Assembly: GCF_002117125.1 (NCBI RefSeq)
Contig: NZ_CP019344.1
Coordinates: forward strand, 2,880,501 to 2,944,500
Length of the DNA stretch: 64,000 nt
Source of the DNA: Nonlabens spongiae
GTDB lineage: Bacteria; Bacteroidota; Bacteroidia; Flavobacteriales; Flavobacteriaceae
Direction: 5' to 3'
Every line of letters starts with the position of its first letter. Within the stretch, counting starts at the first letter, position 1. This document shows positions 25,486 through 34,805 of the stretch, in pieces. The notes beneath the pieces were generated by a model. It was not told the DNA's origin, searched no databases, and saw only the letters and a list, made by a program, of their open reading frames with translations. Made by a program: the position numbers and the translations under genes.

Positions 25486-25848
25486 ATGAAATTTGACAAA
25501 GAAGAAAAAACAAACGAAACTAAGGGTATGCTCTACGAAGCATACCTAAACAGAGGCTTATGTTTTGATAGGCGAAAAAGACGCGCCTCAAAGATGGAAC
25601 TGCTCAATCTTATCAATACCGAAAATGGTAAGGGATTCAAGTTTCACGGAAGTGCCAGCAAACAACTTGCAGAATTGAAAAAACGACTTCAAGAATCTAC
25701 ACAGCTGATGATTAAATATCTTGATTTGGATTCCGTAAATGAACAGGCGTTACATAATTTTTTAAAAGAATTGGAATCTGCGAACAATTCTGATGATATC
25801 GTGCGGTTGGTTGATGAAGCGATTTACTTTACACAAGAAAACAAATAA
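25486..25848 (+). CDS. Unrecognised 120-aa helical protein
   Basis: It has a basic N-terminal half (LCFDRRKRRASKMELLNLI) and a helical acidic C-terminal half. It lies 13 bp after the preceding frame and 3 bp before the TIR gene, so it is probably co-translated with the TIR protein. It could be a regulator or partner of the TIR effector, by position only. Confidence 0.55.
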   Translation: MKFDKEEKTNETKGMLYEAYLNRGLCFDRRKRRASKMELLNLINTENGKGFKFHGSASKQLAELKKRLQESTQLMIKYLDLDSVNEQALHNFLKELESANNSDDIVRLVDEAIYFTQENK

Positions 25849-25851
25849 AAT

Positions 25852-26916
25852 ATGGCAAAGAAAACAGACATTTTTATCAGCCATTCAGGCAAAGACAAGC
25901 AGATAGTAGATAATTTCATCGATTTAATATTGCAGGGTGGTTTGGGCGTTCACATAACCAACATATTTTGTACCAGTACGGATGGCACCAAAATAAAGTC
26001 AGGAACAGATTGGCGCAATTCTATTATTGATGCCCTGCAATTGGCAAAAATCAATTTTCTAATTATTACACCAAACTATAAAGAAAGTGAGGTCTGTATG
26101 AACGAGATGGGTGCCGGTTGGGTCACGTCCGCAGAGGTAATTCCATTGATTGTAAAGCCCATCAATTACAAAACGGTTGGTGTAATTCAAGAACCTATTC
26201 AAATTGAAAAATTACTGGATGAAAAAAGCCTTGATAGAGTGCGAGACATCCTTCAGGAGAAACTAAGCATTCCAGTTTCTGAAATTAAAAGTGACCGCTG
26301 GACGGCTAAGAAGAAAGAATTTGTCATAAAGACCAAAACTTACTTAAAGGACAATGAATTTAAGAAACCATTGGACCGAGAAGAATTTGAAGAATTGATT
26401 AAAGAAAAGGATGAACTGGAAACAACTTTGTCCAATCTCATCCAAGAGAAATCTATATTGGAAAGCCAAGTCGAAGAACTGAAAAGAGCCAAAGATAAGA
26501 GTGAAGTTGACAGTATTGTTAGAAAGTATAGTGATACCACCGATTTTGAGGTTTTTGAAGAATTAACGGGGAAAGTAGATAAGGCATTGTCAAGCTTTCA
26601 TCCTATAATTGTCGGAATCATCTTTAAGTCCTACGCTGATAAAGATATCAATATCGAAGCTTTAGCGTATCGTGTTCAATTGGACGAAGCATTGGCCAAT
26701 GATTTTATAAATGAAGAAATGGAAGCAAACTTTGGGAAAACCAAAAAAATGCAAAAGTTGGAAGCGCTCTTGGATGAACTGTCTTCATTTATGCAAAAGG
26801 ATTTGCCGGTTGAGTTCGATGAACAATTTGATGACGAATATGAAGACGCACCTTTCTCTATAGATAACAAACTGTTTTGGGAAGATGTATTGGGGCAGAC
26901 TTTATACTTTGACTAA
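25852..26916 (+). CDS. TIR-domain protein with coiled coil
   Basis: The N-terminal 140 residues form a TIR domain: TDIFISHSGKDKQIV, the middle TDWRNSIIDALQLAKINFLIITPNYKES, and SEVCMNEMGAGW, whose Glu is at the position of the catalytic Glu of NAD-cleaving TIRs. A charged coiled coil (about 175-215) follows, and then an acidic helical C-terminus. Bacterial TIR effectors deplete NAD or make signalling nucleotides during phage defence. No Thoeris ThsA-like partner is seen; the 120-aa gene upstream and an MBL gene downstream are the neighbours. Confidence 0.8.
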   Translation: MAKKTDIFISHSGKDKQIVDNFIDLILQGGLGVHITNIFCTSTDGTKIKSGTDWRNSIIDALQLAKINFLIITPNYKESEVCMNEMGAGWVTSAEVIPLIVKPINYKTVGVIQEPIQIEKLLDEKSLDRVRDILQEKLSIPVSEIKSDRWTAKKKEFVIKTKTYLKDNEFKKPLDREEFEELIKEKDELETTLSNLIQEKSILESQVEELKRAKDKSEVDSIVRKYSDTTDFEVFEELTGKVDKALSSFHPIIVGIIFKSYADKDINIEALAYRVQLDEALANDFINEEMEANFGKTKKMQKLEALLDELSSFMQKDLPVEFDEQFDDEYEDAPFSIDNKLFWEDVLGQTLYFD

Positions 26917-27034
26917 GAGTAAACACTTCAAGCTATTGACTCAAAACACAAGATTATTTTAAGTAAGAATAATTCTGTTAATTTTTTACCCCAAATAATG
27001 CTATATTGTCTATCTAATTATAATTCAGAATTTT

Positions 27035-28126
27035 ATGAAGTTTGAAGTTAATATGATAAATGTTCAGGATGGTGACGCCATAATTCTGATGTTAGAAAAA
27101 GAAAACCGAAATGCATTAATCGTCATCGATGGTGGCTACAATAAGTATTACGGGAAGATAAAACGCAGACTTGAAGAAGTACTACCAAGGTTTGGCAACA
27201 AGATAGATTTACTCGTCTGTACGCACTATGATAATGACCATTTGAGCGGTGTTGAGAACATCATCGAAGATTACCATTCTATTATACGGGAAATCTGGAT
27301 TCATAAAGTTGAACATTCGCTGAGCGAACAAGAAAAATATCTAAACCAGGAAATCTCAAGACTTCAAGAATCAAAAGACGATGAAAAATCCATAAAAGAG
27401 TTCTCAGCGTTCGACAGTATGGATTTCGTATTGGAAGCGTATAAGGATTTAGTACGGGTCGTAGAAAAGATTAGAGCGTACGGACTTGAAGATATTACCA
27501 AGGAAGCAACTCGCGGCGATTTCTTGGCTGGTTTTGAGGAATTTTCAGTCATAAGCCCTACAAAGAAATATTATGATGATTATCTCGAAGAGCTGAAAGA
27601 TGAGACTTACCTTAACGAAACAAAAGCGCTACTCTTAGAACATCAATCAGAGGATAGGTCAGAATTTGCAATGCCCAAGCTAACCGAAATAATGGAAGAA
27701 GAAATCGTTGCCAGTAATCCCTGCGAACATCTTAAAAAAAGTAGTAAGGGTGTATCAGCCACCAATATGGTAAGTATCGTCACACTCTTGAAAATTGATG
27801 ATAGAAAACTGTTGTTCACAGGTGATTCCGGTATCGAGAGCTTTACGGACCAAGGGTTGCTTGACAAAAATATAAAGGATTTAGAATTTCTCGACCTATC
27901 GCATCACGGTAGCAAATATAATACTTCAAAAGAATTATTGGAATATTTTAATCCTGAAACGGTGTTCGTGTCAGCGAAAAACGGAAAGAATAGACCAAGC
28001 AAGAATATCGTTCGTTGCCTAAACGAAAAAAGGACTGGCGATAATGTATTCGTTACAAATAAAAATTTCGATACTTGGTATCTCAAATACACAAATTCTA
28101 AGAATATTTATAGAGTGACTATCTAA
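27035..28126 (+). CDS. MBL-fold hydrolase, ComEC-like metallo-beta-lactamase domain
   Basis: The 363-aa protein begins with a beta-strand region and has the metal-binding motif THYDNDHLSG (H64, D66, D68, H69), then FTGDSG and LSHHGSKY, as in the soluble MBL domains related to ComEC. An acidic helical insertion spans about residues 85-230. There is no signal peptide or membrane segment, so it acts in the cytosol. It lies 118 bp after the TIR gene and on the same strand, with its own possible promoter. The substrate is unknown; nucleic acid or a nucleotide signal is possible. Confidence 0.75.
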   Translation: MKFEVNMINVQDGDAIILMLEKENRNALIVIDGGYNKYYGKIKRRLEEVLPRFGNKIDLLVCTHYDNDHLSGVENIIEDYHSIIREIWIHKVEHSLSEQEKYLNQEISRLQESKDDEKSIKEFSAFDSMDFVLEAYKDLVRVVEKIRAYGLEDITKEATRGDFLAGFEEFSVISPTKKYYDDYLEELKDETYLNETKALLLEHQSEDRSEFAMPKLTEIMEEEIVASNPCEHLKKSSKGVSATNMVSIVTLLKIDDRKLLFTGDSGIESFTDQGLLDKNIKDLEFLDLSHHGSKYNTSKELLEYFNPETVFVSAKNGKNRPSKNIVRCLNEKRTGDNVFVTNKNFDTWYLKYTNSKNIYRVTI

Positions 28127-28158
28127 AGATGATAACTTTTAGATTTGGAAAAACTCAA

Positions 28159-28530
28159 TTAAAAAGGCGATTTATCCTTTGAACCTCTCGCATCTGCCAA
28201 CCATTTTCCATCCTGTTTGACGAGTTTAAAAATACCAGGTGTTTTGTCGTAGGCCGTAGTATATTTTACCCAAGCCACGTCGCCCATAATGGTGTCCTGC
28301 AAAACAGTAAAGTTGGAATCATCCTTTTGTATAACATTGAACATATTCATAGTGTTCATATAGTTAGAATAGGCCTGTGAAGTCGAGTTGGCTTTTAGGG
28401 TTTCTTCATCCTTTTCATAAAAACTTTCGATAACAATCTGGGCTGTAGCACTTGGTCCGGAAACTTTAGTTGTGGATTCGGCACACGAAAGGAACAGCAC
28501 TACGAGCGAGAAAACAACAATTTTTTTCAT
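28159..28530 (-). CDS. Small lipoprotein, DUF4878-like
   Basis: The 123-aa protein has a lipoprotein signal peptide with a cleavage site at LSC-A (residues 14-17), then a compact NTF2-like region ending KLVKQDGKWLADARGS, like DUF4878 proteins. It is the last gene of the tra operon, 7 bp after traN, at the place where traO-Q lie in other conjugative transposons. It is probably an envelope accessory of the mating channel. Confidence 0.6.
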   Translation of the reverse strand: MKKIVVFSLVVLFLSCAESTTKVSGPSATAQIVIESFYEKDEETLKANSTSQAYSNYMNTMNMFNVIQKDDSNFTVLQDTIMGDVAWVKYTTAYDKTPGIFKLVKQDGKWLADARGSKDKSPF

Positions 28531-28537
28531 AACAGTA

Positions 28538-29368
28538 TTAATTTGGGTTATTAATATATCTGTGCGATAGTTTCATTTCAATATTTCGTTCACCATCCTT
28601 TTCATTCAGTTCTAAAATTGTCCTGCGGTCATTGGATAATGAAAACTTGGGCAACACATAAACGAACCGTGCCGTTTGACCTTCTACAATTTTTGAAGGC
28701 AGATTATGTTTATAAATCGGCTCTTGATACAAACGTTGTAGCGATTTTCTTTTTCCTTTCTGTCGTGTTTCAATCGAAAGATTCAAGAAATTCAAATCGT
28801 AATCCAAGGTGGAATTATTCTCAATCTGGATAACGAAGTACAGCTCTTCTTTATCAAAAGCTATATTCTCAACACTTAATACAATGCCTTCATTTCGCTT
28901 TTTGATTCGACCTATGCGCTGTTTTCTATTGAGAAGATACGAGCAGAATTTTTGGTAATAATAGGTTCTGTTATCTACACGCTCTTCAGAGGATTCAGCA
29001 AGAATTGAATCAGTCACAATCGGTTTTTCATTCCCGATACTATTGGATGCCGGAATGAAATAATTGAGCTTAGAAAGCTGTTTTTTATACCTTACAATAT
29101 ACGAAAAAATCGAACCATTTCGGTTAACTACCAGCAAATTACTTTCCTTTCCTGGCTTGGCTTGCAATAGGCCGAAATACTGTTCTTTTTCACGATTGTA
29201 GGTAAAGACAAAATTATCTGAACCAGTTATGCCTTGCCGAATAGGTTCTGGAAAGAATAGTGCAACATTCTTGGTATCGTTGGCATATATGGTATCTAAT
29301 TTTATAGTTGTTTGCGCTTTCGCGAAAGCGAAAATAAATACGGTTAATATGGAAATTGTCACTTTCAT
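28538..29368 (-). CDS. traN: Conjugative transposon protein TraN (DUF4138)
   Basis: The 276-aa exported protein has a signal peptide and a beta-rich body with the IENNSTLDYDLNFLNLSIETR segment typical of DUF4138/TraN. In CTnDOT-type systems TraN is an envelope component of the mating apparatus, thought to correspond to VirB9. Its ATG overlaps the traM stop. The CGCTTTCGCGAAAGCG palindrome lies inside the signal peptide region and encodes FAFAKA just before the cleavage site, an unusual place for it. Confidence 0.85.
   Translation of the reverse strand: MKVTISILTVFIFAFAKAQTTIKLDTIYANDTKNVALFFPEPIRQGITGSDNFVFTYNREKEQYFGLLQAKPGKESNLLVVNRNGSIFSYIVRYKKQLSKLNYFIPASNSIGNEKPIVTDSILAESSEERVDNRTYYYQKFCSYLLNRKQRIGRIKKRNEGIVLSVENIAFDKEELYFVIQIENNSTLDYDLNFLNLSIETRQKGKRKSLQRLYQEPIYKHNLPSKIVEGQTARFVYVLPKFSLSNDRRTILELNEKDGERNIEMKLSHRYINNPN
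29315..29330. repeat. CGCTTTCGCGAAAGCG palindrome, copy 6 (in traN signal peptide)
   Basis: Perfect copy, the only one inside the conjugative element in this window, encoding AFAKA at the end of the TraN signal peptide. Confidence 0.85.
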
Positions 29369-30294
29369 AACTTGGGTTTTAGAATTAATCTGTAATTGTT
29401 CAGTACGGTTACTTTTACCCTTCGGTTAGAGCGCCTGAATACTTGGGTAAGTCCGCCAACTTGTGGGACACTCGGGATATTTATATCACCAATAACATCA
29501 TCGAGCACCTCTCTCGTAGCTTCTTCCCTAAAGTTGTTCTCAACATAGATGCCCTCGCTACCATCTGACAAATCAAAGGCTTTGAGCTTTGTAGGATGGT
29601 GCTGTATGTTTTCAATTTCAATGAGCGCACGATTGGGCTGAAAGCTGATGAAACCGAAAACAGGTGTATTCTTAGGCATTTCTTTACCGTTGATTGTTGC
29701 AGCTTTGGTTAGGCGCATTCGTAATCTGGTATTCGCTTTTACGACTTGGTCGCCATCTACGACCACGTAAATAGTTTCATCTGTATTACCGATTATTGAA
29801 ATTTCATTAGGTTTTGGCGAAGCGGCAAAAAACAATTGATGTTCCAATCCCAATTCTTTAGCTTCAATTTTTTGTTCCCTTTTTACTTCAGTAGAATCAA
29901 TTTTTGATACCGCTTTGCGAACATTTCTTTTCTGTCCTAAGTTTTGGTATCGTTTCGATGAATATTGAATTTTGCCAGCTTCATAGATGCTATCTACAAT
30001 ACGCTCTTTTTCGCGTTCTGGTAAATCTGGGTCGTAGAACCCCAAGGAATCAATGAGCTTTTCATCGTAGATGCTGGGCGCGTTATTTTCACGAACTTTC
30101 TTTAAGTCATTTATAGCATCCAGTTTAGAGTCGTATTCTTTTTGGTTTTCCTCTAAATCTGGTACTAAGGTCTGCTTTAGGTTTTCAGTTTCAGCTTCAT
30201 CATCGCCCATTACCATTATGGAATAGGAAATGAGGAATATGAAAATCACGGCTAATACCGCTGCAAATACTATTTTATTCTTTTCTACTTTCAT
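29365..30294 (-). CDS. traM: Conjugative transposon protein TraM
   Basis: The 309-aa protein has one N-terminal membrane helix (residues 8-28) and a long charged periplasmic linker. Its C-terminal beta-domain includes KANTRLRMRLTKAATINGKEMPKNTPVFGF, as in TraM proteins of CTnDOT-type elements (VirB10-like channel component). It lies between traK and traN, overlapping traN by 4 bp. The traL gene that usually precedes traM is not present. Confidence 0.85.
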   Translation of the reverse strand: MKVEKNKIVFAAVLAVIFIFLISYSIMVMGDDEAETENLKQTLVPDLEENQKEYDSKLDAINDLKKVRENNAPSIYDEKLIDSLGFYDPDLPEREKERIVDSIYEAGKIQYSSKRYQNLGQKRNVRKAVSKIDSTEVKREQKIEAKELGLEHQLFFAASPKPNEISIIGNTDETIYVVVDGDQVVKANTRLRMRLTKAATINGKEMPKNTPVFGFISFQPNRALIEIENIQHHPTKLKAFDLSDGSEGIYVENNFREEATREVLDDVIGDINIPSVPQVGGLTQVFRRSNRRVKVTVLNNYRLILKPKL

Positions 30295-30320
30295 AATCGT
30301 GGTTTTTTAAGTGCCAATTA

Positions 30321-30336
30321 CCTGCCCGACGGCAGG
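30321..30336. repeat. GC-rich palindromic element, copy 2 (between traK and traM)
   Basis: Arms CCTGCC / GGCAGG around CGAC, related to the element at 14632. It occupies the 51-bp gap where traL is found in related operons. Confidence 0.55.
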
Positions 30337-30345
30337 CAAGTCGGC

Positions 30346-30960
30346 TCAATTTTCATCGTTCAGTTTCTTTAAATTGTTCTCGAAATAGTTTGTAATCAAT
30401 AATCCGTGCGGATTGTTGGGAAAGTTTCGGTCAACCATAATCAGGTTTCCGGTAGAAACCAACTCGTAAGTGTCTATTATCGAACCTCTGTTGATTTCAA
30501 AAATGGTGGTCGTTGTGAAACCATACGAGCCTTCATTTTCATTTATCCTTGAATCGATGCTCAATACTTTTTGAACCAAGGAATACTGAAGCAATCTGTT
30601 GTAAACACCATCGGCTTTTTTCTGTCGGTAGAGATTGTCCACGGAACTGTTACCCAACCACAATGCCTTTTCAAGATTACGTTCATAATTACTGGCATCG
30701 ATATTATAGAAGTAGTTGTGGAACAAATCCAAATGTGCGAGAGCTTCAACCCTAAAGTTTTCTTTTTGCGTCACGAGCTTCAGCGGAATGATACTGCCAT
30801 CGGTATTAATGGCAAAAGCACTATTGAGCGCTTTTTGATTGGTGTTGAAAACCATCCAAACCGAAAATGTGCTGGACAGCAATGCACAGACAACGACTGC
30901 CAAAACGATAAACCGATTTAGTTTTAGGACGTTATAAATATTCTTATATGGTGTTTTCAT
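30346..30960 (-). CDS. traK: Conjugative transposon protein TraK
   Basis: The 204-aa protein has an N-terminal membrane helix (residues 17-36) and a VirB8-like periplasmic domain with HLDLFHNYFYNIDASNYERNL and the ending FPNNPHGLLITNYFENNL. It is an inner-membrane scaffold of the mating channel. It lies 11 bp after traJ. The start at 30960 fits the family. Confidence 0.85.
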   Translation of the reverse strand: MKTPYKNIYNVLKLNRFIVLAVVVCALLSSTFSVWMVFNTNQKALNSAFAINTDGSIIPLKLVTQKENFRVEALAHLDLFHNYFYNIDASNYERNLEKALWLGNSSVDNLYRQKKADGVYNRLLQYSLVQKVLSIDSRINENEGSYGFTTTTIFEINRGSIIDTYELVSTGNLIMVDRNFPNNPHGLLITNYFENNLKKLNDEN

Positions 30961-30971
30961 TCTGATTGGAT

Positions 30972-31814
30972 TTAATTGGTAAATAGTCTGAGAGTGAATG
31001 ACGTGGCACGCTTATACAGTTTGAATTTCAAGAAAACGATAAATCCAACCGAACCTAATTGAACCACAGGTGCAAAAAAACCTTGACCTGTATCGGTTCC
31101 GAAAAGGTTTGTCCAAAAATTGGTATTGATTTCCGTATAAATAGCATTGATAAATACATTGACCAGAAAGAAGGCAGGCACCAACATATATACAGCCGCA
31201 TATAATTTGAAAAATGTATAAGCAAGGGAACGGAATTTTTCAAAAACCGCTAAACTTATAACCAATGGAAAAAATGCCTGCATTATTCCCAACAGGAAAA
31301 AGCGTTCGGCTAAAAATAAAGGGTATATAAATAGGTCGAGAATCCAAAGAATGGTGCTTAAGATAAATGCTAATATTTTAAAGCCATACAACGGTGTTAC
31401 CAATGCTTCGTACAAAAGCGTCATCGCTGAACTTGCAGCATCAAAAAGACTTACATCTTCCTCTAAAGGAATATCCTGCATTTGCAATGGAAGTAACGCA
31501 GGTGCTGTTCCCCTGTACTGTCCCTCGATGGCTACCAATATCCCATCAAAGAATCCTAACACCTGCGTTGAAAATATTACTAAAAGGACGATGGCAAAAT
31601 TCTTTGCCAATTCGCTGGGACTCAAGCCCCAAGTATAACCGTCCTTATCGGCAATGCCTTCATTATACTTTTTTAAGATGTTGATCAAAAAGAACAGGAC
31701 AGCAAGTGTTTTCATTCCTGCAATGGTATATTGTGAAAAGTTGCTTGCCTGTATGGTCTGGAACACCGTATCGATGTATTCCAACCCAATCCCTAAAAGT
31801 ATGGTTGCGGTCAT
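30972..31814 (-). CDS. traJ: Conjugative transposon protein TraJ
   Basis: This 280-aa polytopic membrane protein has five to six helices, including the motif WGLSPSELAKNFAIVLLVIF and a long hydrophobic C-terminal half. It corresponds to the VirB6-like inner-membrane pore protein of CTnDOT-type systems. It follows the DUF4141 gene by 2 bp and precedes traK by 11 bp, so translation is tightly coupled. Confidence 0.82.
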   Translation of the reverse strand: MTATILLGIGLEYIDTVFQTIQASNFSQYTIAGMKTLAVLFFLINILKKYNEGIADKDGYTWGLSPSELAKNFAIVLLVIFSTQVLGFFDGILVAIEGQYRGTAPALLPLQMQDIPLEEDVSLFDAASSAMTLLYEALVTPLYGFKILAFILSTILWILDLFIYPLFLAERFFLLGIMQAFFPLVISLAVFEKFRSLAYTFFKLYAAVYMLVPAFFLVNVFINAIYTEINTNFWTNLFGTDTGQGFFAPVVQLGSVGFIVFLKFKLYKRATSFTLRLFTN

Positions 31815-31816
31815 TA

Positions 31817-32398
31817 TTAATAGTCTGTTTCTCGATTATTGACTTTATCCTGCATCTTTCGGAAGGAAATAATATCACGATAGCGTTTGGTTTTGGTTGT
31901 GATGCTGGACACCATTTGCTTTGATTCCTTCTCTTTTTCCTTGAGTACTTTTGCACGTTCGGCATCGCTCATTTTTAGGTAGTCGCTAGACAGAACTTCG
32001 TCAATAAAATCAACCGTTTCCAATGAGTTTTGTACAATGGCATCAAAGGATTCCACCACTCTACTGATTTCATCGGGTTTGATGTAAGGCGAATTCAAAA
32101 TATCCTGCAAATCGGTTTGCATTACATTGATGAGTCGTTGATTGTTGTCTGCAATTTCTTGGACAGCATTAAGCTGTTGTACCACACTCGATACTTTCTC
32201 GATGGCTTCTTTTGCATCTTTCAGAAATTTCACAGACTTGATAAGTTGGCTCGTCTGTTTGGCAGATTCTACCAAGGATTTTACCAAGCTGATAAAGTTG
32301 GTGTTGTCATACACTGGCATTCCTTGGGCAGTAGCTTTGCTTGTCATAAATAAAGTCAGGGCTACGGTCATTACTAAAATTTTGATTTTTGTCTTCAT
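31817..32398 (-). CDS. traI: TraI-position DUF4141 exported protein
   Basis: The 193-aa protein has a clear signal peptide ending ATAQG and a long helical coiled-coil body, as in the VirB5-like DUF4141 family called TraI in CTnDOT nomenclature. It is a periplasmic part of the mating channel or pilus tip. It lies 10 bp after traG. The name refers to position and family, and should not be confused with the F-plasmid relaxase TraI. Confidence 0.8.
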   Translation of the reverse strand: MKTKIKILVMTVALTLFMTSKATAQGMPVYDNTNFISLVKSLVESAKQTSQLIKSVKFLKDAKEAIEKVSSVVQQLNAVQEIADNNQRLINVMQTDLQDILNSPYIKPDEISRVVESFDAIVQNSLETVDFIDEVLSSDYLKMSDAERAKVLKEKEKESKQMVSSITTKTKRYRDIISFRKMQDKVNNRETDY

Positions 32399-32408
32399 AA
32401 TATTTGTT

Positions 32409-34805
32409 TTAAGATGTAAATTGAATTATTGCTTTTTCCATATCGTAATGCTCGTCGTAGAGCTTCATAATTTCCTCATTTTCCTGTCCATCGGTTAAGT
32501 AAGCCGCATAAACTTCTTTTGGCACTTCTAACCGGAAAATGTTGCTTTCCCTACCGATTTTGATGAACATTTCGGTGTATTTCCGTGGGCCGGAAAGATT
32601 GTTTTTAATAGACTTTAGTTGGTTTAAATCGTGACTGGATAGATTGAGCCTTTTTACTAATTCATCATATCCCTTTTCATTATTCAAGCTGTAAATAACC
32701 TGTGTGTTTTCCAAAATACTCGCTGAAGTGGAATTGTTTGGAAGCTGATTGATGGATTGTAGAATAATCCCAATCGCACCGTTTTGTTTACGGATGGCTT
32801 GATAGTAGAACTCCACGCTTTCCAGTACATTTTCAAACTTCAGTTGCTTTGCAAACTCATCAAATAAGATAATGCCTTTTTCAGCACGGTTTTTCCAAAT
32901 GGTTCTTTGGATGGCAGATTTAATCAGCTTCAACATTACGGACAGGATTTCCTTATTGTCCTTGACTTCATCGAGCTCAAAAACAATCAATCGTTTATCT
33001 TCGATTTTATAGGTTTGGTCTTCGCTTACTTCAAAAAGGAAGCTGTATAGACCATCGCCGACATATTCGGACATTACGTGCAAAAAGCTCGTTATGTTGA
33101 AGTAGTCGGGATGGATTTTTAGGGTATCTAAAAGGTCTTTTTGTTTCCTTTCTATAAAGCTGTAAAAACCATCTAACGAATGATTTTCTAAGGTGTTATT
33201 ATAATAGTGACGCAATATCTTTTTAACCGAGACTGATTGTGCTTTTGTAACTTTTAAATCTGAAGCGAACAGTTCAAAAAGGAAAACAGATAGGTCTTCC
33301 AAACGTTCAGGTGTCAAGTCTTTAACATCGCTGATGTAAAATGGATTGATGCCTAAGTTTTTACCGCTTTCATATCTGAGAACCGTATATTTTTCAGGAT
33401 AGAGCTTGGCGAATTTGGTGTAAGAACCACCTAAATCAATAATGACCAACCGTACACCACTTTCAAAATATTGGCGCAGAATATTGTTTGCCAAAAAGGA
33501 TTTGCCTTCGCCTGTTGGTGCAAAAATGGCAAAATTCCGTGCCTTTATCCGTTTCTTTTTTTCATCCCAAACATCTTTTAGCACTGGAATGTTATGTTCT
33601 CTATCATTGAAGATGATTCCGGTGTTATCGGATTTGTAATTGGTATTGTTAATGAACAGACACAGAGCGTGCTTTAAATCTGTTACATATAAATCGTTAT
33701 TTGAAAAGTTGGAAGAAAAGCAGCAGTAACTATTAAGAATATAGTTTTTACGCTCTTCGCCACGTGGATAATATGGGATGATATCCAGTTCCTTAAATTC
33801 GGTCTTGATTTTGGATGTGATTTTGTCCAGTTTTTTGGCTTCCTTTGCCCAATAGACAATATTGAGATGACCACGAATAATCCGTGCATTATCATCGGCA
33901 TTGATTTGGTCAAGAATATGTTGGATTTTACCCAGAATCACTTTGTTCTGCGAACCGAAGTTGGAACTTTTATTCAATTCTTCAACTTTTTTATCGAGCA
34001 GCTTGCGCCACTTTTGTTTGTCATCGAGATATAGAATTTGATTGACAATATGATTTTCGTTAAGCGTAAGCCCTAAGCCATCAATAAACCCTTGATGAAA
34101 CACAAAATCGTCAGAAGTGAATTTCTCATTGGTCTTGCTACTCTGTACACTTTCGCCAAAGCACAGTTCGCTATTGATGGCAAGGGCATCAAAATGGTTT
34201 TCGCCAATATTGACGCTTTTCTTATCCAATAAAATATCGGTGTCAAAACCTTCGTTGAAGCCATTAAAATAGCCACTTGTCAGTTTCTGAATCTCTTCCG
34301 ATTTAAGTGGAAGGAATGCCATTTTTCGGCTATTATTAATGAAGGAAACAGAATCGCTTACCGAGTTGACGAAGCTTTTAATGTTGTCATCCAGTTCCTG
34401 TACAATTCCCTTTGAAACCTTTCGGAACGGATTGACATATTTTGGATTGTTGAGCGCTTTGTTTTTGGTCAAGATGAAAAACAAATAACATTTGTGTTCA
34501 ATATGTCCACGACCTTTAAAATGCTCGTGTGTCGCCTTCTCTAAAAAAGTTTTATTCGGAAGTTGTTCAGAAGAATAGGATTTCTTCAGGTAGATATCTT
34601 GTTTGTGAACTACAGTACCAATCGGTAAAGATTTTAAGGCCTGAAACCAGGCACCGTGCATATCCTCAAAGTCTTTTTCCGATAAGGAATAGATTTCAGG
34701 TAGGTTACCTTCATAACACACTATCACATTACCATTATTGGCAAAAACGATATTGTCTTGAATTTCCACGATGGGTTGATATGCAGAAAGGTTCATCTTA
34801 TTCAT
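32409..34805 (-). CDS. traG: TraG, VirB4-type conjugation ATPase
   Basis: The 798-aa ATPase powers assembly of the mating channel. Seen: Walker A APTGEGKSFLANN at about residue 430, and a Walker B-like strand KGIILFDEFAKQL at about 645. The N-terminal 400 residues match the VirB4/TraG N-terminal domain. Its ATG overlaps the traF stop by 8 bp. In this element the separate coupling protein is at 17.9 kb, so this gene is the channel ATPase and not the coupling protein. Confidence 0.9.
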   Translation of the reverse strand: MNKMNLSAYQPIVEIQDNIVFANNGNVIVCYEGNLPEIYSLSEKDFEDMHGAWFQALKSLPIGTVVHKQDIYLKKSYSSEQLPNKTFLEKATHEHFKGRGHIEHKCYLFFILTKNKALNNPKYVNPFRKVSKGIVQELDDNIKSFVNSVSDSVSFINNSRKMAFLPLKSEEIQKLTSGYFNGFNEGFDTDILLDKKSVNIGENHFDALAINSELCFGESVQSSKTNEKFTSDDFVFHQGFIDGLGLTLNENHIVNQILYLDDKQKWRKLLDKKVEELNKSSNFGSQNKVILGKIQHILDQINADDNARIIRGHLNIVYWAKEAKKLDKITSKIKTEFKELDIIPYYPRGEERKNYILNSYCCFSSNFSNNDLYVTDLKHALCLFINNTNYKSDNTGIIFNDREHNIPVLKDVWDEKKKRIKARNFAIFAPTGEGKSFLANNILRQYFESGVRLVIIDLGGSYTKFAKLYPEKYTVLRYESGKNLGINPFYISDVKDLTPERLEDLSVFLFELFASDLKVTKAQSVSVKKILRHYYNNTLENHSLDGFYSFIERKQKDLLDTLKIHPDYFNITSFLHVMSEYVGDGLYSFLFEVSEDQTYKIEDKRLIVFELDEVKDNKEILSVMLKLIKSAIQRTIWKNRAEKGIILFDEFAKQLKFENVLESVEFYYQAIRKQNGAIGIILQSINQLPNNSTSASILENTQVIYSLNNEKGYDELVKRLNLSSHDLNQLKSIKNNLSGPRKYTEMFIKIGRESNIFRLEVPKEVYAAYLTDGQENEEIMKLYDEHYDMEKAIIQFTS

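Noticed and set aside
25852..26916. Thoeris system
   Set aside because: Only a TIR protein is present; no ThsA-like SIR2/SLOG or Macro partner lies nearby.
31351..31684. Two overlapping plus-strand frames inside traJ
   Set aside because: They are shadows of the membrane-protein coding sequence on the minus strand.
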